A DNA stretch of 64,000 nt from Rhodovastum atsumiense. Lineage in GTDB: Bacteria > Pseudomonadota > Alphaproteobacteria > Acetobacterales > Acetobacteraceae. Below, piece after piece: positions 32,985 through 47,871 of the stretch (positions within the stretch are counted from its first letter, which is position 1; each line of letters starts with the position of its first letter). Made by a program: the position numbers and the translations under genes. Location of the stretch: assembly GCF_937425535.1 (NCBI RefSeq), contig NZ_OW485601.1:6406501-6470500 (forward strand), written 5' to 3'. Under the pieces are notes generated by a model. That model searched no databases, was not told the DNA's origin, and was given only the letters and a program-made list of their open reading frames with translations.

Positions 32985-33062
32985 ATGACCTGGACGCGTC
33001 CGAAACTCCGCGAGATCTGCATCGGCATGGAGATCAACGGCTATCTGCCCGGGCAGCTCTGA
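32985..33062 (+). CDS. pqqA: PQQ precursor peptide PqqA
   Basis: 25-residue peptide MTWTRPKLREICIGMEINGY followed by a five-residue tail. The glutamate and tyrosine that become PQQ are Glu16 and Tyr20, in the required E-x-x-x-Y spacing. AGGAG lies upstream. Length, motif and position directly before pqqB make this secure despite the small size. PqqE cross-links Glu and Tyr while PqqD holds the peptide. Confidence 0.95.
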   Translation: MTWTRPKLREICIGMEINGYLPGQL

Positions 33063-33086
33063 GGTTCCATCGGCCTGATACGGGGG

Positions 33087-33998
33087 ATGGGTGAGCAGAC
33101 CGCGACACTGACGGCTTTGGTCCTTGGCGCGGCAGCCGGCGGCGGGTTCCCGCAATGGAACTGTGCCTGCCGGCTTTGCTGTCTGGCCAGGGCCGGGGAT
33201 GCACGGGTCCGGCCCGCGACCCAGGCCGGCATGGCCGTGACGGCAAATGGCAGGAACTGGGTGCTGATCGGTGCGTCACCGGATCTGCGGCAGCAGTTGA
33301 CTGCCACACCGTCACTGGCGCCACGGGGCGACGGGCGTGACACTCCGATTACAGCCGTGCTGCTGATCAGCGCTGATATTGACGGCATCGCCGGGTTGCT
33401 GACACTGCGGGAAAGCCAGGCCTTCGACATCTACGCCCCCCCTGCCATCCTCGAGGTGCTGGGGAGCAATCGGGTCTTCGATGTGCTGGATCCCAGTCTG
33501 GTGCGACGCATTCCGCTGCCGCCGCATACGTCTGTCGCGTGCGCCGGGATCACCATGACGGTGCTGCCGATGCCAGGGAAAGTCCCGCTCTACCTGGAAG
33601 ATCGCCAGGCGAGCCAGCCAGAGCCGGGACCGACCTATGCCGTGCGGCTCGACGCCGCCGGACGGCGCATCGTCGTCGCCCCGGCCTGTGCCGAAATTAC
33701 CGGGCCGGTGCGGGCGGCGCTGCGCGACACCGATGCTCTGTTCTTCGACGGCACGCTGTTCACCGATGACGAGATGATCTCCGCCGGCGTCGGCGTGAAG
33801 ACCGGGCAACGGATGGGCCATGTCTGCATCGACGGCGAAGCGGGTTCCTTGTCCCGCCTGCGCGACCTGCCGGGGCGGCGCATCTTCTATCACATCAACA
33901 ACACCAACCCGATCCTGCTGGCCGATTCGCCGGAGCGGCGAATGGCCGAAGCCGCCGGTTTTGAAATCGCATATGACGGAATGCAGGTTCAGATATGA
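33087..33998 (+). CDS. pqqB: PQQ biosynthesis protein PqqB
   Basis: Metallo-beta-lactamase-fold protein, thought to hydroxylate the tyrosine-derived part of the PQQ intermediate. The 303 residues show the N-terminal LGAAAGGGFPQWNCACRLC with the structural cysteines, ATQAGMAV, the SADIDGIAGLLTLRE segment, FFDGTLFTDDEM, MGHVCIDG and FYHINNTNPIL. Where many homologues have a histidine after the aspartate of the metal-site segment (DH), this one has DG. It overlaps pqqC by four bases. Confidence 0.95.
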   Translation: MGEQTATLTALVLGAAAGGGFPQWNCACRLCCLARAGDARVRPATQAGMAVTANGRNWVLIGASPDLRQQLTATPSLAPRGDGRDTPITAVLLISADIDGIAGLLTLRESQAFDIYAPPAILEVLGSNRVFDVLDPSLVRRIPLPPHTSVACAGITMTVLPMPGKVPLYLEDRQASQPEPGPTYAVRLDAAGRRIVVAPACAEITGPVRAALRDTDALFFDGTLFTDDEMISAGVGVKTGQRMGHVCIDGEAGSLSRLRDLPGRRIFYHINNTNPILLADSPERRMAEAAGFEIAYDGMQVQI

Positions 33999-34726
33999 CC
34001 CGTCTGCTCACGCCTGACGAACTGGAATCCCGCCTGCGCGAGCTGGGAGCAGCGCGCTATCACAACCTGCACCCCTTCCACCGCATGCTGCACAGCGGGC
34101 GCAGCAGCAAGGCCCAGGTTCAGGCCTGGGCCCTCAATCGCTACTACTACCAGTCGATGATTCCGCTGAAGGATGCTTCGCTGATAGGACGCTGCGAGGA
34201 CCCGGTGCTGCGACGGGAATGGCGCAGGCGCCTGGAGGACCATGACGGCACCGACACGCATCCAGGCGGAATCGAGCGCTGGCTGAAGCTGACCGACGGT
34301 CTCGGCCTCGCCCGGGAGCTGGTGACCTCGACACGTGCCCTGCTGCCCACGACCCGCTTCGCGGTGCAGGCCTATGTCCATTTCGTGCGCGAGCGCAGCC
34401 TGCTGGAAGCAGTGGCCTCCTGCCTGACCGAGATGTTCTCGCCACAGATCATCTCCGAGCGGATGGAAGGCATGCTGGCGCATTACGACTACATCACGCC
34501 GGAAACCCTGTCTTACTTCGCCAAGCGCCCACCGCAGGCCCGGCGCGACGCGCATTTCGCGCTCGATTACGTGAAGCGACATGCGCGCACCCCCGAACAG
34601 CAACAGGCCGTGATCGACACGCTGACCTTCAAGTGCGACGTGCTGTGGAGCATGCTGGACGCGCTGCATCACGCCTATGTCTCGCCCGGCCTGATACCGC
34701 CAGGCGCCTTCGTGCCGGAGGGCTGA
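33995..34726 (+). CDS. pqqC: pyrroloquinoline-quinone synthase PqqC
   Basis: Cofactor-free oxidase that performs the final eight-electron oxidation and ring closure to PQQ. The 243 residues are the normal length. Family segments are [64 protein letters not shown] and [15 protein letters not shown], followed by the C-terminal [16 protein letters not shown]. It is ATGA-coupled to pqqB, with pqqD starting 3 bp later. Confidence 0.97.
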   Translation: MTRLLTPDELESRLRELGAARYHNLHPFHRMLHSGRSSKAQVQAWALNRYYYQSMIPLKDASLIGRCEDPVLRREWRRRLEDHDGTDTHPGGIERWLKLTDGLGLARELVTSTRALLPTTRFAVQAYVHFVRERSLLEAVASCLTEMFSPQIISERMEGMLAHYDYITPETLSYFAKRPPQARRDAHFALDYVKRHARTPEQQQAVIDTLTFKCDVLWSMLDALHHAYVSPGLIPPGAFVPEG

Positions 34727-34728
34727 GC

Positions 34729-35004
34729 GTGTCCGTCGACCTGCCCGACCGTCCCCGCCTCGCCCCCGGCGTGCGCCTGCATTTCGACCGCACGCGCAAT
34801 GCCTGGGTGCTGCTCGGCCCCGAACGCGTCATCGAAGCGGAAGGTCCGGCCAGCGAGATCCTGCAACGCTGCGACGGCAGCCGCAGCATCGGCCAGATCA
34901 TCGACGAGCTCGCCGGGCTTTATGCGGCCGAGCGCGAGGTGATCGCGGCGGATGTGTGCGACCTGCTCGCCGATCTCGCCAGCCGCCGCCTGCTGGCGCC
35001 ATGA
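34729..35004 (+). CDS. pqqD: PqqA-binding chaperone PqqD
   Basis: 91-residue RiPP recognition element that presents PqqA to PqqE. Typical segments are [40 protein letters not shown] and [16 protein letters not shown]. The GTG at 34729, just after the pqqC stop, is chosen; the frame stays open upstream but would overlap pqqC heavily. The stop overlaps pqqE as ATGA. Confidence 0.95.
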   Translation: MSVDLPDRPRLAPGVRLHFDRTRNAWVLLGPERVIEAEGPASEILQRCDGSRSIGQIIDELAGLYAAEREVIAADVCDLLADLASRRLLAP

Positions 35005-36122
35005 CCGCCGCCCCGCCGCCGGCGCTTCCGGCTCCGCTTGGCCTGCTCGCCGAGCTGACACATCGTTGCCCGCTGGCCTGCCCCTACTGCTCGAATCCAA
35101 CGGCGCTCGAGCCACAGGCAGGGGAGTTGACGGCGGGAGAGTGGGCGCGCGTGTTCACCGAGGCCGCCGGGCTCGGCGTGCTGCAGGTGCACCTCTCCGG
35201 CGGCGAGCCCGCCGCCCGGCGTGACCTGGTGGAGATCGCCGGCGCGGCACACGCGGCCGGGCTCTACACCAACCTTATCACCTCGGCGGTCGGGCTCGAC
35301 GCCACACGGCTTGACCGGCTGCGGGGCGTCGGCCTCGACCACGTGCAAATCTCGCTGCAGGACGTCGATGCCGGCAGCGCGGATCATATCGCCGACTACC
35401 CGGGCGCCCATCGCCGCAAGCTGACGCTGGCCCATCGCGTGGTGGAGCTGGGCCTGGCCCTGACGGTGAACGCGGTGATCCATCGCGCCAATATCGGAAA
35501 CCTGGCTGGCCTGGTCGGCCTGGCGGCTTCGCTCGGCGCCGGCCGCATCGAGATCGCCCATGCGCAGTATCATGGCTGGGCCCTGCGCAATCGTGCCGCC
35601 CTGATGCCGACATGGGCACAGGTCGAGCAGGCGATGGCGAGCCTCGCGCAGTTGCGGGTGCAGTACGAGGGCCGGCTGGCCATCGACCTTGTGGTCCCTG
35701 ATTACTACGCACGCTGGCCCAAGCCCTGCATGGGCGGGTGGGGACGCCGCTCCCTGAATGTCACCCCCTCCGGACGCGTGCTGCCCTGCCATGCCGCCGA
35801 GACCATCCCGGGTCTGGAATTCTGGTCGGTGCGCGAGCGACCCCTTGCGGAAATCTGGGAGCGGTCGCCGGCATTCCAGGCATTCCGCGGCACTGACTGG
35901 ATGCCTGAGCCCTGCCGTTCCTGTGACCGGCGGGAGATCGATTTCGGCGGTTGCCGCTGCCAGGCCCTGGCGATTACCGGCGATGCCGCCGCGACCGACC
36001 CGGCCTGCGAGCGCTCCCCCGACCATGCGCTGATGCGGCTTCTGGCCGGGCAGGATTCGACAGGCGGGACCCCGCACTATGACTGGCGGGGGCGTGCGGC
36101 TGCTCCCGTTCCGGCTCGCTGA
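35001..36122 (+). CDS. pqqE: radical SAM enzyme PqqE
   Basis: Makes the carbon-carbon bond between Glu and Tyr of PqqA. The 373 residues contain the radical-SAM cluster motif CPLACPYC near residue 22, [13 protein letters not shown], and a C-terminal SPASM region with further cysteines ([43 protein letters not shown]). It is the last gene of pqqABCDE. No pqqF/pqqG protease is present, so precursor trimming must be done by a protease encoded elsewhere. Confidence 0.97.
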   Translation: MTAAPPPALPAPLGLLAELTHRCPLACPYCSNPTALEPQAGELTAGEWARVFTEAAGLGVLQVHLSGGEPAARRDLVEIAGAAHAAGLYTNLITSAVGLDATRLDRLRGVGLDHVQISLQDVDAGSADHIADYPGAHRRKLTLAHRVVELGLALTVNAVIHRANIGNLAGLVGLAASLGAGRIEIAHAQYHGWALRNRAALMPTWAQVEQAMASLAQLRVQYEGRLAIDLVVPDYYARWPKPCMGGWGRRSLNVTPSGRVLPCHAAETIPGLEFWSVRERPLAEIWERSPAFQAFRGTDWMPEPCRSCDRREIDFGGCRCQALAITGDAAATDPACERSPDHALMRLLAGQDSTGGTPHYDWRGRAAAPVPAR

Positions 36123-36408
36123 ACACGCCAAGTATCACGAGCCGGCTCGCAGTTCCGGGAAGAGAAAAGCTCTTGCCGACCGGCCTGATCGCTGAATAGT
36201 TTTCGCTGCTTCCGGCTTCAATGACACCCGCAGGTGGGAAGGGCGGGTTTCCTCGAAGGTGGCGCCGATTCGCAGGATCAGCGATCGGGCGCCGCCATCA
36301 CATGGTGCCGCAGCCGCTCTTCCCAGCCGAGCTTGTGACGAATGCCGGACAGGCCCGATTGCGTGCCGCCGTGTCGTAAGCGAAATAAATCAAAACGGGA
36401 GGAAACCA
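36123..36408 (+). promoter_or_regulatory. upstream region of xoxF
   Basis: 286 bp between pqqE and xoxF. It holds a short inverted repeat AAGAG/CTCTT near 36162-36176, which may follow the pqq transcript, and A/T-richer DNA near 36180-36210. GGGAGGA at 36398-36404 is a strong ribosome site for xoxF. No clear sigma-70 hexamers were found. Confidence 0.4.
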
Positions 36409-38238
36409 ATGCACGTCGTGTCCAGGAAATCCCTGTCAACCGGCACCATTCTCGCGACCTTGATGGTGAGCTTAATCGGGGGCAGCGGATCCGCGCCGGC
36501 GCAAGATCTCGTGAAGCTGCAGGCCAACCCGGCCAATGTGATCATGCCGACGATCACCTATGACAACCAGCGTTACTCGGCCCTTGATCAGATCACCCCC
36601 GAGAACGCCGGCCGGCTGCAGGTCGCCTGGAGCTTCTCGACCGGGGTGTTGCGAGGCCATGAAGGCGGGCCGCTGGTGCTGGGGGACGTCATGTACGTGC
36701 ACACCCCATTCCCCAACATCGTCTACGCGCTCGACCTGAACAACGATGGCAAGATCCTGTGGAAATACGAGCCCAAGCAGGATCCGAACGTCATCCCGAT
36801 CATGTGCTGCGACACCGTCAACCGCGGCGTGGCCTACGGTGACGGCAAGATCTTCCTGCACCAGGCCGATACCGGGCTGGTCGCACTCGACGCCAAGACC
36901 GGCAAGGTTGCCTGGTCGGTGAAGACCGGTGATCCGGGCCAGGGGGAGACCGGCACCTCGGCGCCGATCGTGATCAAGGACAAGGTCTATGTCGGCGTCT
37001 CCGGCGGCGAGTTCGGCGTGCGCGGCTGGTTCGCCGCCTATTCGGTCGCTGACGGCAGGCAGGTCTGGCGCGCCTTTTCGGTCGGGCCAGACAAAGAGGT
37101 CATGATCGATCCGCAGAAGACCACGCAGCTTGGCAAGCCGATCGGTGCCGATTCCAGCCTGAAGAGCTGGGAAGGCGACCAGTGGAAGATCGGCGGTGGC
37201 ACGACCTGGGGCTGGCATGCCTACGATCCCGAGCTCAATCTGATTTATTATGGGACCGGCAATCCCTCGACCTGGAATCCAAGACAGCGGCCCGGCGACA
37301 ACAAGTGGTCGATGACCATCTTCGCCCGTGACGCCGACACCGGCATGGCCAAATGGGTCTATCAGATGACGCCGCATGACGAATGGGATTTCGACGGCGT
37401 CAACGAGATGATCCTGGCCGATCAGGAGATCAATGGCCGGCCGCGCAAGCTGCTGGTCCATTTCGATCGCAACGGCTTCGCCTACACCCTGGATCGCATC
37501 AATGGCGAATTGCTGGTGGCGGAGAAATACGACCCGGCAGTGAACTGGGCCACCAAGGTCGACATGGACCGCAACAGCCCGACCTATGGGCGCCCGTTGG
37601 TGGTACCGAAATACTCGACGGCGCAGAACGGCGAGGACACCAACACCACCGGCATCTGCCCGGCCGCCCTCGGCACCAAGGACCAGCAGCCGGCCGCCTA
37701 CTCCCCGGTCACCGGCCTGTTCTACGTGCCCACCAACCACGTCTGCATGGATTACGAGCCGTTCCGGGTGGCCTACACGGCGGGACAGCCTTATGTCGGT
37801 GCGACCCTGTCGATGTATCCGCCGCCGGGCAGCAGCAACATGGGCAACTTCATCGCCTGGGATGCACGGGCCGGCAAGATCGTCTGGTCGCTGCCCGAGC
37901 CTTTCTCGGTGTGGTCGGGGGCGCTCGCCACCAAGGGCGGCGTCGTGTTCTACGGGACGCTGGAAGGCTATCTGAAGGCGGTGGACGCCAGCACCGGCAA
38001 GGAGCTGTACAGGTTCAAGACGCCGTCCGGCATCATCGGCAACGTCATCAGCTACGAGCATGGCGGCAGGCAATACGTCGCCGTCCTGTCCGGGGTCGGC
38101 GGCTGGGCCGGCATCGGACTCGCCGCTGGCCTGACCGATCCACATGCCGGGCTCGGTGCCGTTGGCGGCTATGCGTCGCTGAACAATTTCACCGCGCTGG
38201 GCGGCACGCTCACGGTGTTCAGGCTGCCGGCCAACTGA
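36409..38238 (+). CDS. xoxF: lanthanide-type PQQ methanol/alcohol dehydrogenase XoxF
   Basis: Periplasmic eight-bladed PQQ enzyme that oxidises methanol or related alcohols. The 609 residues have a signal peptide ending near PAQ-D and the family text [20 protein letters not shown]. The vicinal disulphide is Cys133-Cys134 (MCCDTVNRG) and the catalytic Asp327 is in [11 protein letters not shown]. Asp329, two residues further, is the extra acidic ligand that marks lanthanide-dependent XoxF; calcium-dependent MxaF has alanine there. xoxG and xoxJ follow and no mxaI is seen, which also fits XoxF. The preferred alcohol cannot be read from sequence. Confidence 0.95.
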   Translation: MHVVSRKSLSTGTILATLMVSLIGGSGSAPAQDLVKLQANPANVIMPTITYDNQRYSALDQITPENAGRLQVAWSFSTGVLRGHEGGPLVLGDVMYVHTPFPNIVYALDLNNDGKILWKYEPKQDPNVIPIMCCDTVNRGVAYGDGKIFLHQADTGLVALDAKTGKVAWSVKTGDPGQGETGTSAPIVIKDKVYVGVSGGEFGVRGWFAAYSVADGRQVWRAFSVGPDKEVMIDPQKTTQLGKPIGADSSLKSWEGDQWKIGGGTTWGWHAYDPELNLIYYGTGNPSTWNPRQRPGDNKWSMTIFARDADTGMAKWVYQMTPHDEWDFDGVNEMILADQEINGRPRKLLVHFDRNGFAYTLDRINGELLVAEKYDPAVNWATKVDMDRNSPTYGRPLVVPKYSTAQNGEDTNTTGICPAALGTKDQQPAAYSPVTGLFYVPTNHVCMDYEPFRVAYTAGQPYVGATLSMYPPPGSSNMGNFIAWDARAGKIVWSLPEPFSVWSGALATKGGVVFYGTLEGYLKAVDASTGKELYRFKTPSGIIGNVISYEHGGRQYVAVLSGVGGWAGIGLAAGLTDPHAGLGAVGGYASLNNFTALGGTLTVFRLPAN

Positions 38239-38326
38239 GGCAAGCGGCGGCACGGCGTTTCTTCCTGTCTTCGGCCGGCACCGTTGGCATTGCCGCGGCG
38301 CCGGCCGGATCTCCTTTGCGATCGAG

Positions 38327-38860
38327 GTGGCTTTGATAGAGCGACTGTGGCGTTGTACGGCGCCGGCGGCATTGGCCGCTTCCCTTCTGGCAGGCACGCC
38401 CCTGGCCAAGGCCGAGCCGCCGGGCGATCCGACCCCGATACGGTCGGATGACGGCAAATACGTCGACAAGAACGGCAACCCGACCTACCAGATCGGCAAG
38501 GGCGGCGAGGTCGATTGGTACACCTATTCCGGCTTCGTCCGCTATTCGGCCGAATGCCTGCGGTGTCACGGCCCCGATGGCATGGGATCGAGCTATGGCC
38601 CCGCCTTGGTGGAATCGCTGAAGCGGCTTGGCTACTCTGACTTCTTCTCGACCGTTGCCGGTGGCAAGCAGGACGTGAACGCGGCCCAGACACTGGTGAT
38701 GCCCGCGCTTGGCGGCGATCGCAACGTGATGTGCTACGTCGATTCCATCTACGTGTATCTGCGCGCCCGCGCCGATGGTGCGCTGGGGCGCGGCCGACCG
38801 GCCCAGCATGCCCCGAAGCCCGCAAGCTACGTGAAGGCGGAGAACGAATGCATGGGATGA
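38327..38860 (+). CDS. xoxG: cytochrome c (XoxG/cytochrome cL type)
   Basis: 177-residue periplasmic cytochrome, the electron acceptor of XoxF. The signal peptide ends near PLAKA. The haem motif is CLRCH (Cys77, Cys80, His81) followed by GPDGMGSSYGPAL, as in the cL family. The GTG at 38327 is the likely start. It lies 88 bp after xoxF and overlaps xoxJ. Confidence 0.9.
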   Translation: MALIERLWRCTAPAALAASLLAGTPLAKAEPPGDPTPIRSDDGKYVDKNGNPTYQIGKGGEVDWYTYSGFVRYSAECLRCHGPDGMGSSYGPALVESLKRLGYSDFFSTVAGGKQDVNAAQTLVMPALGGDRNVMCYVDSIYVYLRARADGALGRGRPAQHAPKPASYVKAENECMG

Positions 38861-39687
38861 CACGCAGGCTGGCCGCGGTTGCGGTGGGATTCGCGCTGGC
38901 CGCACCGGCCCTCGCCCAGGCGCCGGGGCTGGGCGCGTCGGTCGAACTGGTCGACCCGCACGTGTTCCGCGTCTGCGCCGCCCCCCATAACCTGCCATTC
39001 TCCGATTCCGGGCAGGAAGGGTTCGAAAACCGGCTGGCCGCATTGCTGGCGGGCAAGCTTGGTGAGCCGGTCAGTTACACCTACCATCCGCAGGTAATCG
39101 GCTTCGTGCGCAACACGCTGGCAGCGTTACGATGCGACGTGGTGATGGGCGTCGCGGTCGGCGATTCCGTCATGCAGACTACGAATCCGTATTACCGCAC
39201 CACCTATGCCCTGGTCTATCGGGCGGGAAACGGTCTCGACGGCATCGACACGCTCGCTGATGTCCGGTTGCGAGACAAGCATATCGGCGTGGTCGCGGGC
39301 ACGCCTCCGGCGACGCTGATGGTGCGGAACGGGCTGATGGGTTTGGCCAGGTCCTATCCATTGACCGTGGATACGCGGGTCGAGGCTCCGGCACGGACCA
39401 TGGTCGAGGATATCGCTGCGGGTCGCATCGATGCCGGCGTGCTGTGGGGCCCGATGGCCGGCTATTACGCGCGGCACGTGACCCCGAGCCTCGTGGTTGT
39501 CCCCCTGCTAAAGGAACAAGGGGCGCAGATGACGTTCCGCATCGGCATGGGCGTGCGGCACACCGACCAGACGTGGAAGCGCACACTCAATCGGCTGATC
39601 GCCGAGAACCAGCCGGAGATCAACCGGATCCTGGCCGAGTACGGCGTGCCATTGCTCGACGACGCCAACAGACCGCTGCCCCCATGA
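38848..39687 (+). CDS. xoxJ: periplasmic binding-like accessory protein XoxJ
   Basis: 279-residue exported protein with a type-2 periplasmic-binding fold (FRVCAAPHNLPFSDSGQEGF, NRLAALLAGKL, VVMGVAVGDSVMQTTNPYYR). It is the XoxJ/MxaJ family thought to help activate the dehydrogenase. The ATG at 38848 has GGAG five bases upstream. A second ATG at 38857 would overlap the xoxG stop by only four bases. Either leaves the signal peptide AAVAVGFALAAPALA intact. Confidence 0.92.
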   Translation: MHGMTRRLAAVAVGFALAAPALAQAPGLGASVELVDPHVFRVCAAPHNLPFSDSGQEGFENRLAALLAGKLGEPVSYTYHPQVIGFVRNTLAALRCDVVMGVAVGDSVMQTTNPYYRTTYALVYRAGNGLDGIDTLADVRLRDKHIGVVAGTPPATLMVRNGLMGLARSYPLTVDTRVEAPARTMVEDIAAGRIDAGVLWGPMAGYYARHVTPSLVVVPLLKEQGAQMTFRIGMGVRHTDQTWKRTLNRLIAENQPEINRILAEYGVPLLDDANRPLPP

Positions 39688-40071
39688 AGTTGATCATCTG
39701 CCCCAGTTCACGACCAGCACGATATGATGCGTGCAGCCGCCGTCATATATGGCTGGCCCATAGGGTGATTTGATACCAAACTAACGTCGATCCAGTCATT
39801 CGACGTCGCATTTTCGCAAAAAGATGAGCTTGACTTACAATATGCAATCTTGCAGCGTTGTTTCATCGATGAACGCTGAACACCCTCGACAATGCGCGGA
39901 CACGGCGCGGCATGATTTTGGCCCGTCACACGACACGCCCTGCTCTTGCAGGTGATCCCGGCATCGTCCGACCCAGGACGTTTGCAGTCGCATTTCCCCG
40001 CCTTCGGGCATCCCAACCCAGCCCTTTCCCCGGACGTCCCGATGCCCCCCGGAGCCGCAGGAATCCGATCC
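39688..40071. other. non-coding gap after xoxJ
   Basis: About 385 bp, locally poorer in G/C (especially 39770-39880). It contains a 12-bp palindrome TTCATCGATGAA at 39862-39873, nested inside AGCGTT (39854-39859) and AACGCT (39872-39877). TTGACT near 39829 is a possible -35. No gene was recognised. Confidence 0.4.
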
Positions 40072-40185
40072 ATGTCACCGCCCCCTGAACGCCCCCACCT
40101 GTCGCCGGACACATGGGCCGTGCTGGCTGCCGCCGCGGCGGTCCTGGTCGTGGTCGCCGGCTACGTCCCACGCATCACCTGGTAG
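40072..40185 (+). CDS. 37-residue single-span membrane peptide before yeiH
   Basis: Short ORF with AGGA about eight bases before the ATG. It encodes a proline-rich start (MSPPPERPHLSP) and one strongly hydrophobic helix (WAVLAAAAAVLVVVAGYV) ending in PRITW. It ends 11 bp before the YeiH-family gene, so the two are probably co-translated. It may be a small partner of the transporter or a chance hydrophobic frame; no family is known to me. Confidence 0.45.
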   Translation: MSPPPERPHLSPDTWAVLAAAAAVLVVVAGYVPRITW

Positions 40186-40196
40186 CCTGCCGCCGC

Positions 40197-41276
40197 ATGT
40201 CGCTGACCACGTCCGAGCCGCTGCGCTTCGGCCGGTTCCCCCGCAGCCTGGCACTCGCCCCCGGTCTCGGGCTGCTGTTCGCCATCGGCTATGCGGGCAA
40301 GGTCGCCGAGCATGCCCTGACCGACTGGGGCCGGACACACCACGTGGCCGTTCCCACGATCGAATACGTGCTCTGGGCCATCCTGATCGGGCTCGTCGTT
40401 TCCAACACCGTCGGCGTGCCGCGGATTTTCCGCGCCGGCGTCGCGACCTACGAGTTCTGGCTGAAGATCGGCATCATCCTGCTCGGCGTGCGCTTCCTGC
40501 TCGGTGACGTGCTCAGGCTCGGCGCCATCAGCCTGATCGTGGTGGCGGTGGAACTGATCCTTTCCATCGCCCTGATGACCTGGCTTGGCCGGCGTTTCGG
40601 ACTGTCCGAAAAACTGACCAGCCTGCTCGCCATCGGCTCCTCGATCTGCGGCGTTTCCGCCATTATCGCAGCCAGGGGAGCGATCGACGCGAAGGACGAG
40701 GACGTCAGTTATGCCATCGCCGCGATCCTGGCCCTGGGGGCGATCGGGCTCTTTACCTTCCCCGTGATCGGCCAGGCCATCGGCCTGACCGACCAAGCTT
40801 ACGGCCTTTGGGCGGGGCTGGCGATCGACAACACCGCGGAGGCCGCCGCGGCGGGCGCGCTATGGTCCGACGAAGCCGGCCGGATCGCGGTGCTGGCGAA
40901 GACGACACGCAACGCCACGATCGGCTTCGTCGTGCTCGGCTTTGCTCTCTATTGGGCCACACGGGGGCAGGCCCAGGCGGTCGGCAACAAGGCCGCCTTC
41001 CTGTGGGCGAAGTTCCCGAAATTCATCCTCGGCTTCCTGCTGGTTTCCTTGCTGGCGACCTTCGGGGCCTTCACCCCGACGCAGAGCGCGGATATCGCGG
41101 CGCTGTCACGCTGGGCGTTCCTGCTGACCTTCGCCGGCGTGGGCCTGCAGACCGACCTGCGCGCGATGCGCCGGCAGGGCTTCCGCCCCTTCATCGTCGG
41201 CGCGCTTGGCGAGCTCGGCATCGCCCTGATCACGCTGGGGATCGTGGTGACGGTGCAGCCCTGGCTGCCGGGCTGA
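40197..41276 (+). CDS. YeiH/UPF0324 family membrane protein
   Basis: 359-residue integral membrane protein with about ten helices. Family motifs are GLVVSNTVGVPRIFRAGV, LLGVRFLLGDVLRLG, IGSSICGVSAIIAARGAI and FAGVGLQTDLRAMRRQGFRP. Members of this family have been proposed to export sulfite/sulfonate-derived anions, but the substrate here is unknown. The ATG at 40197 is used; the frame extends upstream over the small ORF without conservation. Confidence 0.88.
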   Translation: MSLTTSEPLRFGRFPRSLALAPGLGLLFAIGYAGKVAEHALTDWGRTHHVAVPTIEYVLWAILIGLVVSNTVGVPRIFRAGVATYEFWLKIGIILLGVRFLLGDVLRLGAISLIVVAVELILSIALMTWLGRRFGLSEKLTSLLAIGSSICGVSAIIAARGAIDAKDEDVSYAIAAILALGAIGLFTFPVIGQAIGLTDQAYGLWAGLAIDNTAEAAAAGALWSDEAGRIAVLAKTTRNATIGFVVLGFALYWATRGQAQAVGNKAAFLWAKFPKFILGFLLVSLLATFGAFTPTQSADIAALSRWAFLLTFAGVGLQTDLRAMRRQGFRPFIVGALGELGIALITLGIVVTVQPWLPG

Positions 41277-41751
41277 CGTCATCCTGTGTGTCAGACGCAG
41301 CAAGGCCAGAGTATTCGCAAATAATCGACGGCGGCAGAGCTTCCTCGTCCGCCACGCCCGACACGGCATGGTACGACAACGCGCCAGCGGCTGCGCTGGG
41401 ACGCGGCCACCGGTTCGGTCGATAAAGCGGGGCAGACCGCAATTTCCGGCAATCAGGGTGGCCGGGGTCTGCAATTTTTGTTGCTTGGGACACAAGCCAG
41501 CCATTATGTCAAGATCTGAATGACCACAGCCTCCGGTCCAGACCTCTGACCAGTCCTTCCGGCACGTCCGGCAGGATGTCGAGGCCGGTCATTGCGGATG
41601 TACGGTCAAGGCTATAGGTTCCGCCCCCGCGATCGGCCGGCGGGCCCTCAGGAAACCTCAGGTGAGTGAATTTCGTGTTGCAAGAACGCATCGCAAGGGC
41701 TGCGCCAAAATCCCAACGCTCGCCGTACGCAGGTATTACTGAGGATTGTCG
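41277..41751. other. gap between yeiH and gltB
   Basis: 475 bp. The first part holds a terminator-like hairpin (41432-41482). The rest is presumably the gltBD promoter region. TTGCAA near 41678 is a weak -35 candidate, and GAGGA at 41741-41745 is the gltB ribosome site. I recognise no gene or leader RNA. Confidence 0.45.
41432..41482 (+). terminator. candidate terminator after yeiH
   Basis: GCAGACC (41432-41438) pairs with GGTCTGC (41466-41472), with an inner CCGG/CCGG pair, and is followed by AATTTTTGTTG. The long, partly unpaired interior makes it weaker than a canonical terminator. Confidence 0.4.
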
Positions 41752-46404
<4,653 letters not shown>

Positions 46405-46431
46405 CCGAAAGCCGTTCGGAGGACTTGAAGA

Positions 46432-47868
46432 ATGGGCAAGCCCACAGGCTTTCTCGAAATCGAGCGGCACGACCGCGGCTACGACAAGCCCGAGGTGCGC
46501 AGCAAGACCTGGACCGAGTTCGTGCATCCCCTGCCGGAGAACGAACTCACCCAGCAGGCGGCACGCTGCATGGATTGCGGCATCCCGTACTGCCACAACG
46601 GCTGTCCGGTGAACAACATCATCCCGGAATGGAACAACCTGGTGTACCGGGAGCAGTGGGAAACAGCACTGCGGACGCTGCACTCCACCAACAACTTCCC
46701 GGAGTTCACCGGCCGCATCTGCCCCGCCCCCTGCGAGGCATCCTGCACGCTGAACATCCAGGACACGCCGGTGACCATCAAGACGATCGAATGCGCGATC
46801 GTCGACCGTGGCTGGGAAGAAGGCTGGGTGCGGCCGCGCCTGCCCGCGCACCACACCGGCAAGCGCGTCGCCGTCATCGGCTCCGGCCCCTCGGGCCTGG
46901 CCTGCGCCCAGCAGCTCGGGCGCGCCGGCCATGCCGTGACCGTGTTCGAGAAGCATGACCGCATCGGCGGGCTGCTGCGCTACGGGATTCCCGACTTCAA
47001 GATGGAGAAGTGGCTGATCGACCGCCGCGTCCACCAGATGGCCGAGGAAGGCGTCGCCTTCCGCACCGGCGTCGAGGTCGGCAAGGTGATCAGCATGGCC
47101 ACGCTGCAGGCGGAGTTCGACGCCATCGTCCTGTGCGGCGGCGCCGAGCAGCCACGCAACCTGCCGGTGCCCGGCCGCGACCTGGACGGCATCCATTTCG
47201 CCATGGACTTCCTGGTCCAGCAGAACAAGCGCCTCGCCGGCGACGACGAGGCCCTGGCGGCCCCGCACGGCACCATCAGCGCCACCGGCAAGCACGTCGT
47301 CGTCATCGGCGGCGGCGACACCGGCGCGGACTGCGTCGGCACCTCGATCCGCCAGGGCGCGGCCTCGGTCACGCAGATCGAGATCATGCCCCGGCCGCCG
47401 GAACGCGAGAACAAGTCGCTGACCTGGCCGGACTGGCCGCTGAAGCTGCGCACCTCCCCCGCCCACGACGAAGGCTGCGTGCGCGACTGGGCGGTGCTGA
47501 CGAAGCGCGCGGTCGGCAGCGAAGGGCGCATCACCGCCCTGGACTGCGTGCGCGTCGCCTGGGACGGCGGCCAGATGCGGGAAGTGGCCGGCAGCGAGTT
47601 CCAGCTGAAGGCCGACCTCGTGCTGCTCGCCATGGGCTTCACCGGGCCGGTGCGGAGCGGCCTGCTGGAACAAGCCGGGGTGGCGCTCGATGCCCGGGGC
47701 AACGTGCAGGCGGATACCACCCATTACCGCACCTCGGTGGAGAAGGTGTTCGCGGCGGGCGATATGCGGCGCGGACAGTCGCTGGTGGTCTGGGCCATCC
47801 GCGAAGGGCGTCAGGCGGCACGGGCGGTGGATGAGTTCCTGATGGGGGCGACGACCCTGCCACGCTGA
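46432..47868 (+). CDS. gltD: glutamate synthase small subunit GltD
   Basis: 478-residue NADPH- and FAD-binding subunit that feeds electrons to GltB. N-terminal [4Fe-4S] cysteines are in [17 protein letters not shown] and [14 protein letters not shown] binding is in [19 protein letters not shown] and NADPH binding in [18 protein letters not shown]. It starts 27 bp after gltB, with GGAGG upstream. It converges on an NfnAB-like gene whose middle domain belongs to the same flavoprotein family. Confidence 0.97.
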   Translation: MGKPTGFLEIERHDRGYDKPEVRSKTWTEFVHPLPENELTQQAARCMDCGIPYCHNGCPVNNIIPEWNNLVYREQWETALRTLHSTNNFPEFTGRICPAPCEASCTLNIQDTPVTIKTIECAIVDRGWEEGWVRPRLPAHHTGKRVAVIGSGPSGLACAQQLGRAGHAVTVFEKHDRIGGLLRYGIPDFKMEKWLIDRRVHQMAEEGVAFRTGVEVGKVISMATLQAEFDAIVLCGGAEQPRNLPVPGRDLDGIHFAMDFLVQQNKRLAGDDEALAAPHGTISATGKHVVVIGGGDTGADCVGTSIRQGAASVTQIEIMPRPPERENKSLTWPDWPLKLRTSPAHDEGCVRDWAVLTKRAVGSEGRITALDCVRVAWDGGQMREVAGSEFQLKADLVLLAMGFTGPVRSGLLEQAGVALDARGNVQADTTHYRTSVEKVFAAGDMRRGQSLVVWAIREGRQAARAVDEFLMGATTLPR

Positions 47869-47871
47869 TCT

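Noticed and set aside
32826-33062. N-terminally extended pqqA frame (78 residues)
   Set aside because: PqqA peptides are about 23-25 residues; the upstream part lacks similarity and the ATG at 32985 has its own ribosome site.
36409-38238. Calcium-type MxaF or quinohaem alcohol dehydrogenase
   Set aside because: The DEWDFD motif has aspartate instead of the MxaF alanine, there is no mxaI, and the protein has no C-terminal haem domain.
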